The notes beneath the pieces were generated by a model that worked only from the letters and a program-made list of their open reading frames with translations, was not told the DNA's origin and did not search any database. Source: Mesorhizobium qingshengii (GTDB lineage Bacteria > Pseudomonadota > Alphaproteobacteria > Rhizobiales > Rhizobiaceae). Taken from it: DNA of 64,000 nt. Each line of letters opens with the position of its first letter. Position 1 is the first letter of the stretch. The DNA is taken from positions 1 through 64,000 of the forward strand of contig NZ_FMXM01000003.1 in NCBI RefSeq assembly GCF_900103325.1. The letters run 5' to 3'. The translations under genes and the position numbers were made by a program. Shown here piece by piece: positions 1 through 8,892 of this stretch.

Positions 1-506
1 AGTCCGAGATAGTCGCCGATGTCCATGCGCGACATGGGCAGTTCGATCTGCCGCAACCCGCCTTGCCGCTCGGCCATGTCGACCAAGAAGGCGGCGACAC
101 GTTCGATGGCGTTCTGACGACCGAGGACCAGCAGGTGTTCCTGAGCTCTGGTCAAGCCCTTGAGCGCCAATGGCAACAACTGACGGGACATGTCCGTTCC
201 AGCAGTGACGCGGAAGACGCGGACACCCGTGGCATTGATTGCTTCCGCGAAGAAATGGTGCGTCGTGTCGGCTTCGAAGCCGAATGTCTCTCCAGGCAGG
301 TGGAAGGCGCTTATCTGCCGTCGGCCGTCAGCAAGCAGGCGGTAGACGCGCACGGCGCCGAACTCGATCTGATAGACGGCTCCGGCCTTCTCCCCGTGGG
401 CATAGATCTCCGCGCTGGCGGGATAGAAGCTAAGCGGTTGCCGCAGTGTGGGCTCGAATGCCACAGGCGATGACAGGGCAGTTCTGGAGGCCGTGTAAGC
501 GTGCAT
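1..506 (-). CDS. FixK-like CRP/FNR-family regulator (3' end cut by window edge)
   Basis: An open frame of 168 codons starts at the ATG at 506 and runs off the window without a stop. It shows a cyclic-nucleotide-binding-type beta-roll (roughly residues 25-115, with HLPGETFGFE), a long dimerisation helix, and the start of the C-terminal helix-turn-helix (LPMSRMDIGDYLG) right at the edge. That HTH is the DNA-recognition signature of the CRP/FNR family. The visible part has no cysteine, so an FNR-type oxygen-sensing Fe-S cluster is unlikely and a FixK-type regulator fits better. It would activate or repress genes at TTGAT-N4-ATCAA sites in low oxygen. The target genes cannot be seen here. Confidence 0.82.
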   Translation of the reverse strand, partial: MHAYTASRTALSSPVAFEPTLRQPLSFYPASAEIYAHGEKAGAVYQIEFGAVRVYRLLADGRRQISAFHLPGETFGFEADTTHHFFAEAINATGVRVFRVTAGTDMSRQLLPLALKGLTRAQEHLLVLGRQNAIERVAAFLVDMAERQGGLRQIELPMSRMDIGDYLG

Positions 507-1366
507 GGCTGTTTTCCCGGTTGATCCGTGACACACAAATCGCGCGAATCGGGGGGTGGCGAAATTCGGTTTTGTCCCTACGGGAAACTACCTAGGCTGA
601 CGGTTAGCATGGTGCCAATGCCGCTTCGGAGGTGGGGCGAAGCCAGTCGAGCGTCGCCAAGGTGCTTTGCGGAAACCTATCGTTATTCGCGCTGGGATGG
701 TGAACGCACATCTTGCCTTTGCCGATCCTGTCAAGGGAGAGACCCATACAGCCAAAGCCGGGCCAACAGCCCGCAAAGTCGACGCGCCATTGACTCGCAT
801 CAAGGTGCCGAGATCCCGTCCCTTCAATGTGGTTTCATATTCATTGAAGAGGCACGCCATGAACAGCGTCCACGATGCGAATGGCTACTCGGTTCTGTTT
901 TCGCGCTTGCAATCATTGTGACAGGGATAGGACTTGCAGTCGGTTAGCCCCTCTCGGATTACGTGTCGCGAGTTCAAGTCGCGACAGAACGGCCGCTGAC
1001 GGAGGAGAGGGTCACAGAATTGGCCCGTGGGGCGCGGAGGAACTCCGCGATGTCGTGACCGGTCGCCATGTCTCCGCACACTTGTCTGATGCAACTCACA
1101 CGCCGGCAGTTCGCCGCAGTGACGCCATCCCCGACAAGCACGTGCCCTAATTCTTTCCGCTCCAACGGCAGCTATCGGAATTGCCGTAAGCCACTCTGGA
1201 CGGCCGAGATGCGGCGCAAAGCGGTCATGTGCGCTTTCACCTGGGAGAGTCCGCTTTTTGGTCAAAAGCTGACGCATCCAACGTCATCAAATGATCCAAA
1301 GGAGGCATTCGAGCGCTCTCTGGTTTTTGGTCCCGTCGATGTTGGTCAACACAACATGCACTCCAT
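507..1366. other. 860-base gap with no convincing gene
   Basis: Open frames exist on both strands but none has recognisable domains, a good ribosome binding site or rhizobial codon rhythm. The plus-strand frame ending at 947 closes with a hydrophobic stretch (FALAIIVTGIGLAVG) preceded by charged residues, so it could be the tail of a decayed small membrane protein, but no start is convincing. The gap separates the FixK-like gene from the 3' end of an ABC permease operon, and it is where an ABC ATPase gene would be expected if it had been lost. Confidence 0.5.
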
Positions 1367-2011
1367 TCAATGGGCGGCGCGCTTCTCAAGCGAACGCGCG
1401 TATTGCGTCAGCGGGAAGCACATGGCGAAGAAGATCAGCGCCACCAGGCCGTAAACCTTGAACGGTTCGAAGGTGGCGTTGTTGATGGCGTTGGAGGTCC
1501 GCACCAACTCCTCGAAGCCTATGATCGAGGTGAGCGCCGTCGACTTGATCAGCTGTACCAGGAAGCCGACCGTCGGCGCGCGGGTGATCGAAAACGCCTG
1601 CGGCAGGATGATCAGCCGCAGCTGCTGCAGATAGTGCAGGCCGAGGCTGGCGCCGGCGTCCCATTGGCCAAGCGGCAGCGCGTCGACGCCGGAGCGCCAG
1701 ATTTCGGCGAGATAGGCACTGGCGAAGAAGGTGAGGCCGAGCACCGCCGCCGTCCACGGTTCGATGCGCAGGCCGAGCATGGGCAGGCCGAAGAACATCA
1801 GGAAGAGCTGCATGAGCAGCGGCGTTCCCTGGAACAGCGCGATGTAGCCGGAGGCGAGGCGCCGGCTCCATGTGTTCTTGGCGATCCGGAAGAACAAGAC
1901 GATCATGCCGACGATACCGCCGCCGATGAAGGCGGCCAGCGACAACAGCACCGTCCAGCGGGCGGCAAGCAGCAGGTTGCGAACAATGTCCCAGAAGGTG
2001 AATTCGATCAT
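1367..2011 (-). CDS. Amino-acid-type ABC transporter permease (second permease)
   Basis: The protein is 214 residues, the usual length of a HisM/GlnP-type inner-membrane permease. It has about five membrane spans and the family EAA loop region around residues 130-150 (AGASLGLHYLQQLRLIILPQ). It overlaps the upstream permease gene by 4 bases (ATGA), so the two are translationally coupled and likely form a heterodimer. They share an operon with a periplasmic binding protein and a ureohydrolase, which points to uptake of a guanidino compound or a basic amino acid. No ATPase gene is adjacent. Confidence 0.9.
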   Translation of the reverse strand: MIEFTFWDIVRNLLLAARWTVLLSLAAFIGGGIVGMIVLFFRIAKNTWSRRLASGYIALFQGTPLLMQLFLMFFGLPMLGLRIEPWTAAVLGLTFFASAYLAEIWRSGVDALPLGQWDAGASLGLHYLQQLRLIILPQAFSITRAPTVGFLVQLIKSTALTSIIGFEELVRTSNAINNATFEPFKVYGLVALIFFAMCFPLTQYARSLEKRAAH

Positions 2012-2664
2012 GACACGCCAGCCCCAAGCACGTGGCGTCCGCCGGAAACCAGCAGCCGGCGCAAGGCCATCGACAGGACCAGATAGACCATCGTCACGAC
2101 AAGATAGGTCTCGAAAGAGCGGAAGGTGCGTGCCTGCAGCATATCCGCCTCGTAGGTCAGCTCCCGCACCGCGATCTGCGACACGACGGCGGACTCCAGC
2201 ATCATGATGACGATCTGGCTGGTGAGCGCGGGATAGATCACCGTGAGCGCCTGCGGCAGCACGATCTTGATGAACACCTGGCGTGGCCGCAGCCCAAGCG
2301 ACAGGGCTGCTTCCGTCTGCCCGATAGGGACGGCGTCAAGCCCGGCGCCAACGATCTCGATGGTGTAGGCCGCCATGTTGAGCGTCATCGCCAGCATGGC
2401 GGCCAGCATCGGGTCGAGCCTGATGCCGAGGCTGGGCAGCCCGAAGAAGATGAAGAACAGCTGCACCAGGAACGGCGTGTTGCGGACGATCTCGACATAC
2501 CAGGCGATCGCCCGCTTGAGCAGCACCGGGCCGTTTCGGCGTCCCGCCGCACCCAGGATGCTGAGGAACGTTCCCGCGAGCGTGGTCACAGCGATCAACA
2601 GGATCGTCGTGGCCGCCCCTCGCGCGATGTCGCCTGCAGCACCTGGAAGCCAGGCAAAGGCCAC
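2008..2664 (-). CDS. Amino-acid-type ABC transporter permease (first permease)
   Basis: The protein is 218 residues with five predicted spans and the conserved permease loop (EAALSLGLRPRQVFIKIVLP, residues about 118-137), which contacts the ATPase. It belongs to the polar amino acid uptake family (HisQ-type). It lies 6 bases downstream of the binding-protein gene and overlaps the next permease by 4 bases, so it is in the same transcript. Substrate cannot be read from the permease; the ureohydrolase upstream suggests arginine-like or guanidino substrates. Confidence 0.9.
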   Translation of the reverse strand: MAFAWLPGAAGDIARGAATTILLIAVTTLAGTFLSILGAAGRRNGPVLLKRAIAWYVEIVRNTPFLVQLFFIFFGLPSLGIRLDPMLAAMLAMTLNMAAYTIEIVGAGLDAVPIGQTEAALSLGLRPRQVFIKIVLPQALTVIYPALTSQIVIMMLESAVVSQIAVRELTYEADMLQARTFRSFETYLVVTMVYLVLSMALRRLLVSGGRHVLGAGVS

Positions 2665-2670
2665 GGAAAC

Positions 2671-3480
2671 TCAATCCTTGAGGTTGTCGGGATTGAGCGG
2701 CGTCTTCAGCCAGGCTTTTGAGCTTTCGTCCAGCTTGCCGTCGGCCAGCATCTTGGCGATGGCGTCGTTGACCGCCTTCTTGAGGCTGTCCTCATTCTTG
2801 TTGAGACCGATATGCGAGGGCGAGGTCAGAAGCTGGAATTTCTGCTCCGGCTTGAGCTGATCCTGCTTTGCCAGAACCTGCGCGCCGACATCGTTGCCGA
2901 CGACCATCAGCTGGGTCTGGCCGGAGATGAAGGCCTGGATCACCGAATTGTAGTTGTCGAAGCGCTTGATGTCGGCCGAGGCGGGTGCCGCCTCGGTGAG
3001 CGAGGTATCCTCGAGCGTGCCGCGATTGACGGCGATCGACTTGCCGGCAAGGTCTTCCTTGCCTTTGACCGTCAGGGCCGCCGGACCGATCACCGCGATG
3101 TAGTAGGGCGCGTAAGCGGCGGCGAAGTCGATGACCTGCTCACGTTCCTTCGAATAGCCGACGCTCATCAGGATGTCGACGCGGTGGTCGTTCAGATAAG
3201 GGATGCGGTTCTGGCCGGTGACGGCGACGGGATTGAGCTTCACCTTGAGCGTGTCGGCAATGTATTGCGCGACGTCCATGTCGTAGCCCTTGAGGCTCAT
3301 GTCGGCGCTGGCCGAGGAGAAGGGCGGAAAATCGGCGAAGACGCCGACATTGATGGTGCCGGCCTTGGTGATGTCGGCCAGTGCGTCGGCGTTGGCGGCC
3401 TGTGTGGCGAAGCCGAGGCCGGCGGCGCCCAGCACCAGGACGGCGGCGATGGTTGATTTGAGTGTCGTGCGGATTGTCAT
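2671..3480 (-). CDS. Periplasmic amino-acid-type substrate-binding protein
   Basis: This 269-residue protein opens with a cleavable signal peptide (hydrophobic core about residues 10-30, cleavage near ATQAANA). The mature part is a family 3 solute-binding protein: a first lobe with ITKAGTINVGVFADFPPFS, the conserved GYDMDVAQYIAD, then VDILMSVGYSKEREQVIDFA, and a hinge back to the first lobe near LTSPSHIGLNKNEDSL. It captures a small amine or amino acid for the two permeases downstream. It sits 82 bases after the ureohydrolase gene, probably in one operon. Confidence 0.92.
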   Translation of the reverse strand: MTIRTTLKSTIAAVLVLGAAGLGFATQAANADALADITKAGTINVGVFADFPPFSSASADMSLKGYDMDVAQYIADTLKVKLNPVAVTGQNRIPYLNDHRVDILMSVGYSKEREQVIDFAAAYAPYYIAVIGPAALTVKGKEDLAGKSIAVNRGTLEDTSLTEAAPASADIKRFDNYNSVIQAFISGQTQLMVVGNDVGAQVLAKQDQLKPEQKFQLLTSPSHIGLNKNEDSLKKAVNDAIAKMLADGKLDESSKAWLKTPLNPDNLKD

Positions 3481-3562
3481 TGTTATTCCCCTGTCTGGAA
3501 GCTTTGTCTGTTTGAGGCGGTCGCCGGCTCCAGCGCGGCGGCCGCCCTTTGCTTTGGCAGGA

Positions 3563-4624
3563 TCAGGCTGCCTTGCCGGTGACGGCCGGGCTGAACACCA
3601 TCAGGCTCAGGATCTCGAACAGCACCTGTGCCGCGGCATGCGCCGTGTTTGTGGTGGCGTCGTATTGCGGCGCCACTTCGACGACGTCGCCGCCGACGAT
3701 GTTGAGGCCCTTCAGGCCGCGCAGCAGTTCCAGCACTTCCCGCGTCGTCAGCCCGCCGACTTCCGGCGTGCCGGTGCCGGGCGCGAAGGCCGGGTCGACA
3801 CTGTCGATGTCGAAGGAGACATAGGTCGGGCCGTCGCCGACGATCTTGCGCGCCTTCTCGATGATGGCGGGAATGCCGAGGCCGGTGACCTCCTCGGCGT
3901 GGACCACGGTCATGCCGGACTCGTAGGTGAACTCCCACAGATATTCGGCCGAGCCGCGGATACCGATCTGGATGGTGCGCGTCGGGTCGAGCACGCCGTC
4001 CAGCACCGCGTTGCGGAATGGACCGCCATGATGGAACTTGGTCATGTCGAACAGGCCGCTGGTGTCGCAATGGGCGTCGATGTGGATCAGCCCGACCGGG
4101 GCCTTCTTGCCGACGGCTTTCAGGATCGGATGGGTGATCGAATGGTCGCCGCCAACCGAAAGCGGAATGACGCCGGCATCGACGATCTGGTTGGTGCGGC
4201 GCTCGATATCCTCATGGCTGATCTCCAGCCGGTAGCGGCTGCGGAACGGCGTGTCGCCGATGTCGGCGACCCTGAGCTCGTGGGTCGGGGCGCATTCCAG
4301 CACATGATTGTAGGGGCCGATGCGCTCGATGGCGCGCAGCGCCCTTGGCCCGAAGCGCGAGCCCGGCCGATTGGTGACGCCGAGATCCATCGGCACGCCG
4401 ATCATCGCCACCTGCAGGTCGCCGAAATCCGGGTTCTCGGCCGCGATTTCGCGGTAGGGCGCGGCAAGGAAGGTTGGGATGCCGGAGTAGGGCGCCAGTC
4501 TTGTGCCGGACTTGGAAAAGATCTTGTCGGCGACCTTGCGGAATTTCGGGTCGAACATCTCGCCGCCATGGCTCTCGCCATATTTGCGACGCAACGCGTC
4601 GAGCTTGCCGCGATCGTAACCCAT
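3563..4624 (-). CDS. Ureohydrolase of the agmatinase/arginase family
   Basis: Hydrolyses a guanidino group, releasing urea. The ATG at 4624 is chosen because AGGGAG sits just upstream; the open frame extends further but without family similarity. The product is 353 residues, longer than typical SpeB (about 310) because of an N-terminal extension. All manganese-binding motifs are present: VGGDHS (157-162), HIDAHCDT (181-188, D183, H185, D187) and SFDIDSVDP (270-278, D272, D274). Substrate is uncertain: agmatine, guanidinobutyrate, guanidinopropionate and guanidine are all acted on by relatives. Pairing with a divergent LysR gene resembles the gbuA/gbuR and gpuA/gpuR arrangements of Pseudomonas. 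It heads an operon with a binding protein and two permeases. Confidence 0.88.
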   Translation of the reverse strand: MGYDRGKLDALRRKYGESHGGEMFDPKFRKVADKIFSKSGTRLAPYSGIPTFLAAPYREIAAENPDFGDLQVAMIGVPMDLGVTNRPGSRFGPRALRAIERIGPYNHVLECAPTHELRVADIGDTPFRSRYRLEISHEDIERRTNQIVDAGVIPLSVGGDHSITHPILKAVGKKAPVGLIHIDAHCDTSGLFDMTKFHHGGPFRNAVLDGVLDPTRTIQIGIRGSAEYLWEFTYESGMTVVHAEEVTGLGIPAIIEKARKIVGDGPTYVSFDIDSVDPAFAPGTGTPEVGGLTTREVLELLRGLKGLNIVGGDVVEVAPQYDATTNTAHAAAQVLFEILSLMVFSPAVTGKAA

Positions 4625-4775
4625 GCTGGTTCTCCCTGCTTGACTGGAGCGATCTGGTCTTCGGCGACGCGTGGCTCGATCCGTCTCGGATCCCGCCGTG
4701 GTTGCGCCGGCCGCCTGCTGACCTGACGTCTTGATGCTGTTCCCGGGGCAAAGTGTCGGGCAGCCCCTTTGAAAA

Positions 4776-4785
4776 ATCAATTGAT
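4776..4785. promoter_or_regulatory. 10-bp palindrome in the ureohydrolase/LysR divergent promoter
   Basis: ATCAATTGAT is a perfect palindrome in the AT-rich part of the 211-base divergent region. It may be a second regulator half-site or part of a promoter. It is too short for more than a tentative call. Confidence 0.3.
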
Positions 4786-4802
4786 ATTGTTAGGTTGTTT
4801 TC

Positions 4803-4819
4803 TGTGAGAAAAACTCACA
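4803..4819. promoter_or_regulatory. Probable LysR-type operator (T-N11-A palindrome)
   Basis: TGTGAG-AAAAA-CTCACA is a perfect 6-5-6 inverted repeat that fits the T-N11-A rule for LysR-family binding sites. It lies 16 bases upstream of the LysR start codon and within the divergent promoter of the ureohydrolase/ABC operon. This is the usual position for autorepression plus inducer-dependent activation of the divergent operon. Its role is inferred from position and symmetry only. Confidence 0.6.
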
Positions 4820-4835
4820 AACTATCGAGAGCAAG

Positions 4836-5810
4836 ATGGCCAAACGCCTGCCGCCCCTCAATCCGTTGCGCGCCTTCGAGGCAACGGCCCGTCATGGTTC
4901 ACTGACCAAGGCGGCGAGCGAGCTGAATGTCACCCACGGCGCCATCAGCCACCAGATCAAGGCGCTGGAGCAGTCGCTCGGCGTCAAGCTGTTCGAGCGT
5001 GTCGGCCAGCGGGTCAAACTGACCCCGCATGGCGCCGAACTCTTGCCGGCCGTATCGACCGCCTTCGACGGCATCGCGGCCGCCACCCAGCGGTTGACAA
5101 GGCCGGCGAGCAGCGGCGCGCTGTCGGTATCCTGCGTGCCGGCGCTGCTGTTGCTGTGGATGACGCCCCGGCTGGGCAGCTTCACCGCGCAATATCCCGA
5201 CATCCAGCTGACGCTTAATCCCTCCAACGATCCCAAGGATATCCGGGCGCCGCATATCGATGTCTGCGTGCACTATGGCGACGGCAGCTGGGCCGATTGC
5301 TGGATGCGCAAATGGTCGGGCCTCGAGCTGTTTCCCGTGGTCAGCCCGACATTGATCAACAACCGCCCGATCCGCAGCGTGCGCGATCTCGCCGACCATG
5401 TCTTCCTGCATGGCGACGATGGCCGCGAGTGGCACACCTGGCTGGCAGCCGCCGATGCGCTGGATCTGGAACGCGGCCGCCGCCATCACCTGGGCGATGC
5501 CCGGATGGCGACAGAGGCCGCGGTCCACGGCCATGGCGTGGCGCTTGGCGATTCGGTGACGGCAAGCGCGCTGCTGGCCAGAGGCATGCTGGTCGCGCCG
5601 TTCGGCCTGTCGGTGCCGGCGGTCGACGATTTCTACGTCGTCTGCCGCAACGAGATGAGATCGACGCCCATCGTGCAGGTGTTCATCGACTGGCTGTTTG
5701 CCGAGAAGGCGCAGGATGACGGCCGCGCCGGCGCGCCGGTGGCGGGCCGCATCGTCAGCCGCCGAAAGCGTCCGGCACTCAGGGTCATCGGCGCCAAAAC
5801 CGGGAGCTGA
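4836..5810 (+). CDS. LysR-family regulator (GcvA-like), divergent from ureohydrolase operon
   Basis: A 324-residue protein with an N-terminal winged HTH (residues about 6-65: LNPLRAFEATARHGSLTKAA, then VTHGAISHQIKALEQSLG) followed by the two-lobed inducer-binding domain. The HTH wording is typical of GcvA-type LysR proteins. Its C-terminal tail from about residue 295 is rich in Arg, Gly and Ala and looks disordered. It is transcribed away from the ureohydrolase/ABC operon across a 211-base region with a good LysR palindrome, so it most likely controls that operon in response to the transported guanidino or amino compound. Confidence 0.9.
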   Translation: MAKRLPPLNPLRAFEATARHGSLTKAASELNVTHGAISHQIKALEQSLGVKLFERVGQRVKLTPHGAELLPAVSTAFDGIAAATQRLTRPASSGALSVSCVPALLLLWMTPRLGSFTAQYPDIQLTLNPSNDPKDIRAPHIDVCVHYGDGSWADCWMRKWSGLELFPVVSPTLINNRPIRSVRDLADHVFLHGDDGREWHTWLAAADALDLERGRRHHLGDARMATEAAVHGHGVALGDSVTASALLARGMLVAPFGLSVPAVDDFYVVCRNEMRSTPIVQVFIDWLFAEKAQDDGRAGAPVAGRIVSRRKRPALRVIGAKTGS

Positions 5811-5969
5811 CACAGACCCGCGGTTCGCGACGACCGCCGAATGATCTTCGGTCGGATGCAAGCGTTTCTTTTTGTCGGGCCAGCCTCAAACCGGGCAGCG
5901 TTTTGGGCAATTCGATGCTATGAGGCCTGTCGCGGTGTGGACAGCAGGCAGCGAAGGCGGTGTTGAGAT

Positions 5970-7274
5970 ATGGCTAAGACCGATATTGCGCGGCGCGTCT
6001 ACAATCACACCTGGAAGCTTGACCCGATCGTGCGCAGCCTGCTCGACACCGATTTCTACAAGCTTTTGATGCTGCAGATGATCTGGGGCATGTATCCCAA
6101 GGTCGACACCACCTTCACCCTGATCAACCGCACCACTTCGGTGCGGTTGGCGGACGAGATCGATGAAGGCGACCTGCGCGAACAGCTCGACCATGCGCGC
6201 ACGCTGCGCTTCTCCAAGAAGGAAATGATCTGGCTCGGCGGCAACAATTTCTATGGCCGCAAGCAGATCTTCGAACCGGAGTTCCTTGCCTGGCTCGAAA
6301 ATTTCCGGCTGCCCGCATACGAACTCTGCAGGCGCGATGGCCAGTACGAGCTCACCTTCAGCGGTCCGTGGATGTATACCACGCTGTGGGAGATTCCGGC
6401 GCTCGCCATCATCAACGAATTGCGCTCACGCGCCGCCATGCGCGCCTTCGGGCCTTTCGCGCTCGATGTGCTCTACGCCCGCGCCAAGGCCAAGATGTGG
6501 GCCAAGACCGAGCGGCTGAAGGCGCTGCCCGGCATCCGCATTTCCGACTTCGGCACGCGCCGGCGGCATTCCTTCCTGTGGCAGCGCTGGTGCGTCGAGG
6601 CGTTGAAGGAAGGCATCGGCGAGGCTTTCACCGGTACCTCCAACGTGCTTTTGGCGATGGACAACGACCTCGAAGCGCTCGGCACCAATGCGCATGAACT
6701 GCCGATGGTGTTTGCAGCACTTGCCAATTCGGAGAAGGAGCTGAAACAGTCGCCCTACAAGGTGCTGCAGGACTGGCAGCGCTACTATGGCGGCAATCTG
6801 CTGATCGTGCTGCCCGATGCCTTCGGCACCGCCTCCTTCCTGCGCGACGCGCCGGACTGGGTGGCTGACTGGACCGGTTTTCGCCCCGACAGCGCGCCGC
6901 CGATCGAAGGCGGTGAAAAGATCCTGTCCTGGTGGCGCGAGAAGGGCAAGGATCCCCGGCAAAAGCTGTTGATCTTCTCCGACGGGCTCGAGGTCGAAAC
7001 CATCGAGGAGACCTATCGCCATTTCAAGGGCAAGGTGCGCATGTCCTTCGGCTGGGGCACCAACCTGACCAACGATTTCGAGGGCTGCGCGCCGACCGAG
7101 ACCAACAGACTGGACGCCATATCGCTGGTCTGCAAGGTCACCGAAGCCAATGGCCGGCCCGCGGTCAAGCTTTCCGACAATCCGGCCAAGGCGACCGGCG
7201 ACGAGAAAGAGATCGAGCGCTATATCGGCATCTTCGGTGAGAAGGACCGCGTGGAGCATCTGGTCAAGGTTTGA
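5970..7274 (+). CDS. pncB: Nicotinate phosphoribosyltransferase
   Basis: Joins nicotinate to PRPP to give nicotinate mononucleotide, the committed step of NAD salvage by the Preiss-Handler route. The 434-residue length and the sequence throughout match bacterial Pnc[21 protein letters not shown] near the N-terminus (about residues 18-37), the central [12 protein letters not shown] that carries the catalytic histidine region, and [17 protein letters not shown] upstream is the likely ribosome binding site. The next gene starts 3 bases after the stop. Its partner enzyme pncA is found about 8 kb downstream on the other strand. Confidence 0.96.
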   Translation: MAKTDIARRVYNHTWKLDPIVRSLLDTDFYKLLMLQMIWGMYPKVDTTFTLINRTTSVRLADEIDEGDLREQLDHARTLRFSKKEMIWLGGNNFYGRKQIFEPEFLAWLENFRLPAYELCRRDGQYELTFSGPWMYTTLWEIPALAIINELRSRAAMRAFGPFALDVLYARAKAKMWAKTERLKALPGIRISDFGTRRRHSFLWQRWCVEALKEGIGEAFTGTSNVLLAMDNDLEALGTNAHELPMVFAALANSEKELKQSPYKVLQDWQRYYGGNLLIVLPDAFGTASFLRDAPDWVADWTGFRPDSAPPIEGGEKILSWWREKGKDPRQKLLIFSDGLEVETIEETYRHFKGKVRMSFGWGTNLTNDFEGCAPTETNRLDAISLVCKVTEANGRPAVKLSDNPAKATGDEKEIERYIGIFGEKDRVEHLVKV

Positions 7275-7277
7275 GGC

Positions 7278-8738
7278 ATGGGTGCGCCAGCCAAGATGGC
7301 AATCTTGGATAGCGTGAGTTCCTTCGCGCAACGCTGTCGTCTGGGGTTGGCGATACTGCCTGCGGCTCTCTGGCTCGTCTCACCCACCCCCGCCTTCGCC
7401 CATGCCTCCGACCGTGGCCATGTCCTTCTCTTGCCCACCGGCTACTATCTGGCCGGCGGCGCCTTCGCGGTGGCCGTCAGTTTCCTCGTTCTGGCGTTGC
7501 TGCCGGCGGATCGGCTTGAGAGTTTCTGGCGCCGCCGGCTGCCGCTCTTCGCGCTCGGTGACAGCGCCCGAGCCGCCGTCAGCCTGATATCCTTTGCCGG
7601 CTTTGCAATTTTGATCGCCGCCGGCGTCCTCGGCAGCCGCGACCCGCTCTCCAACCCGCTGCCGCTGGTGATCTGGACCCTGCTGTGGGCCGGTGGCACG
7701 CTGCTGCAAGGTGTCTTCGGCGATCTCTGGTCATGGCTGAACCCGTGGTATGGGCCGTGGCGTCTCGCCTCGCGGCTGTTCGGCACAGGCGATGACGCGG
7801 CACTGCGCCTTCCCCGCTGGCTCGGCCTCTGGGCGGCCGTCATCTTGTTTTTCGCCTTTGCCTGGTTTGAACTCGTCGATCCGGCCCCCGATGATCCGGC
7901 ACGGCTCGCCGCAGACGCCGGCCTCTACTGGCTGCTCACCTTCCTCGCCATGCTGGTGTTCGGCTACCGAGACTGGAGCCGCAGCGGCGAATTCCTGACA
8001 GTCTTCTTCTCGATGGTGGCGCGCTTCGCCGTCGTCGAGCGCGACGAAACCGGCCGGCTCGGCCTGTGCTGGCCGGGCGCCAAACTACTCGCCGCCGAGC
8101 CGCTGCCGATCAGCGGCATCGCGTTTCTGTTGTTGGCCCTGTCGTCGGTGTCCTTCGACGGCCTGTCGAAAACCTTTTTCTGGCTCGGCCTGTTCGGTAT
8201 CAATCCGCTCGAGTTCCCCGGCCGCACCGCCATGATCGGCAGCGGCACTTTCGGTCTTGTCCTGACCTTCGTGCTGCTGGCGGCGGTGTTCATGCTTGCT
8301 GTCTTGCTCGGCCGGCGACTTGCAGGCAACGAACATACTCCAGGGAAGGCAGCCGGCCTGCTGGTGTGGTCGATCGTGCCGATCGCGCTCGCCTATCATG
8401 TCGCGCACTATCTGACGGCGCTGCTCGTCGACGGCCAATACGCGCTTGCGGCGCTGTCCGACCCGTTCGCGCTGGGCTGGAACTTGTTCGGCACCGCCGA
8501 TATGCAGATCGAGGCCGGCATTGTTGCCGGCGCGGATTCCGCGTGGTGGCTGTGGAATCTCCAGGCCGGCGCCGTCATCCTCGGCCATGTGCTCGCCGTC
8601 CTCGTCGCCCACGGTTTCGCCGGACGGTTGCACCCGATGCCGGCGCGTGCCGCACTCAGCCAGTTTCCGCTCACCGTGCTGATGATCGCCTATACGGTCT
8701 TCGGCCTCTGGTTGCTTGCCACGCCGACCGCCGGATGA
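7278..8738 (+). CDS. Polytopic membrane protein of unknown function, coupled to pncB
   Basis: A 486-residue, strongly hydrophobic protein with about 11-12 predicted membrane spans spread over the whole length. The N-terminus looks like a signal or first span (LAILPAALWLVSPTPAFA) followed by HASDRGHVLLLPTGYY. I do not recognise a named family. The gene begins 3 bases after the pncB stop, so both are probably cotranscribed, but that does not prove a role in nicotinate uptake. A later ATG at 7296 is an alternative start. Confidence 0.8.
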   Translation: MGAPAKMAILDSVSSFAQRCRLGLAILPAALWLVSPTPAFAHASDRGHVLLLPTGYYLAGGAFAVAVSFLVLALLPADRLESFWRRRLPLFALGDSARAAVSLISFAGFAILIAAGVLGSRDPLSNPLPLVIWTLLWAGGTLLQGVFGDLWSWLNPWYGPWRLASRLFGTGDDAALRLPRWLGLWAAVILFFAFAWFELVDPAPDDPARLAADAGLYWLLTFLAMLVFGYRDWSRSGEFLTVFFSMVARFAVVERDETGRLGLCWPGAKLLAAEPLPISGIAFLLLALSSVSFDGLSKTFFWLGLFGINPLEFPGRTAMIGSGTFGLVLTFVLLAAVFMLAVLLGRRLAGNEHTPGKAAGLLVWSIVPIALAYHVAHYLTALLVDGQYALAALSDPFALGWNLFGTADMQIEAGIVAGADSAWWLWNLQAGAVILGHVLAVLVAHGFAGRLHPMPARAALSQFPLTVLMIAYTVFGLWLLATPTAG

Positions 8739-8892
8739 GAAAAGGGCGGCCCCGATGTCGTTGGGGAAAGCTCGCTTGCCACATCAAGGCTTTGGTGATT
8801 TAGTTTGTACACATGCAATTTTTTGCACCCTCTGAGCGAGGATGCCGAAGCCGCCTTATCGTTGGTCAAGATTGAAAAACAGGGGAACGAAC

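Noticed and set aside
507-560. Possible FixK/FNR box upstream of the regulator at 1-506
   Set aside because: Only one half-site (TTGAT) is present; the second half does not match ATCAA.
528-947. Plus-strand frame ending in a hydrophobic segment
   Set aside because: No start with a ribosome binding site and no recognisable domain. At most a decayed remnant, so kept only as a note in the gap description.
885-1277. Minus-strand frame of 130 codons in the first gap
   Set aside because: Arg/His-rich shadow composition, no domain, no ribosome binding site.
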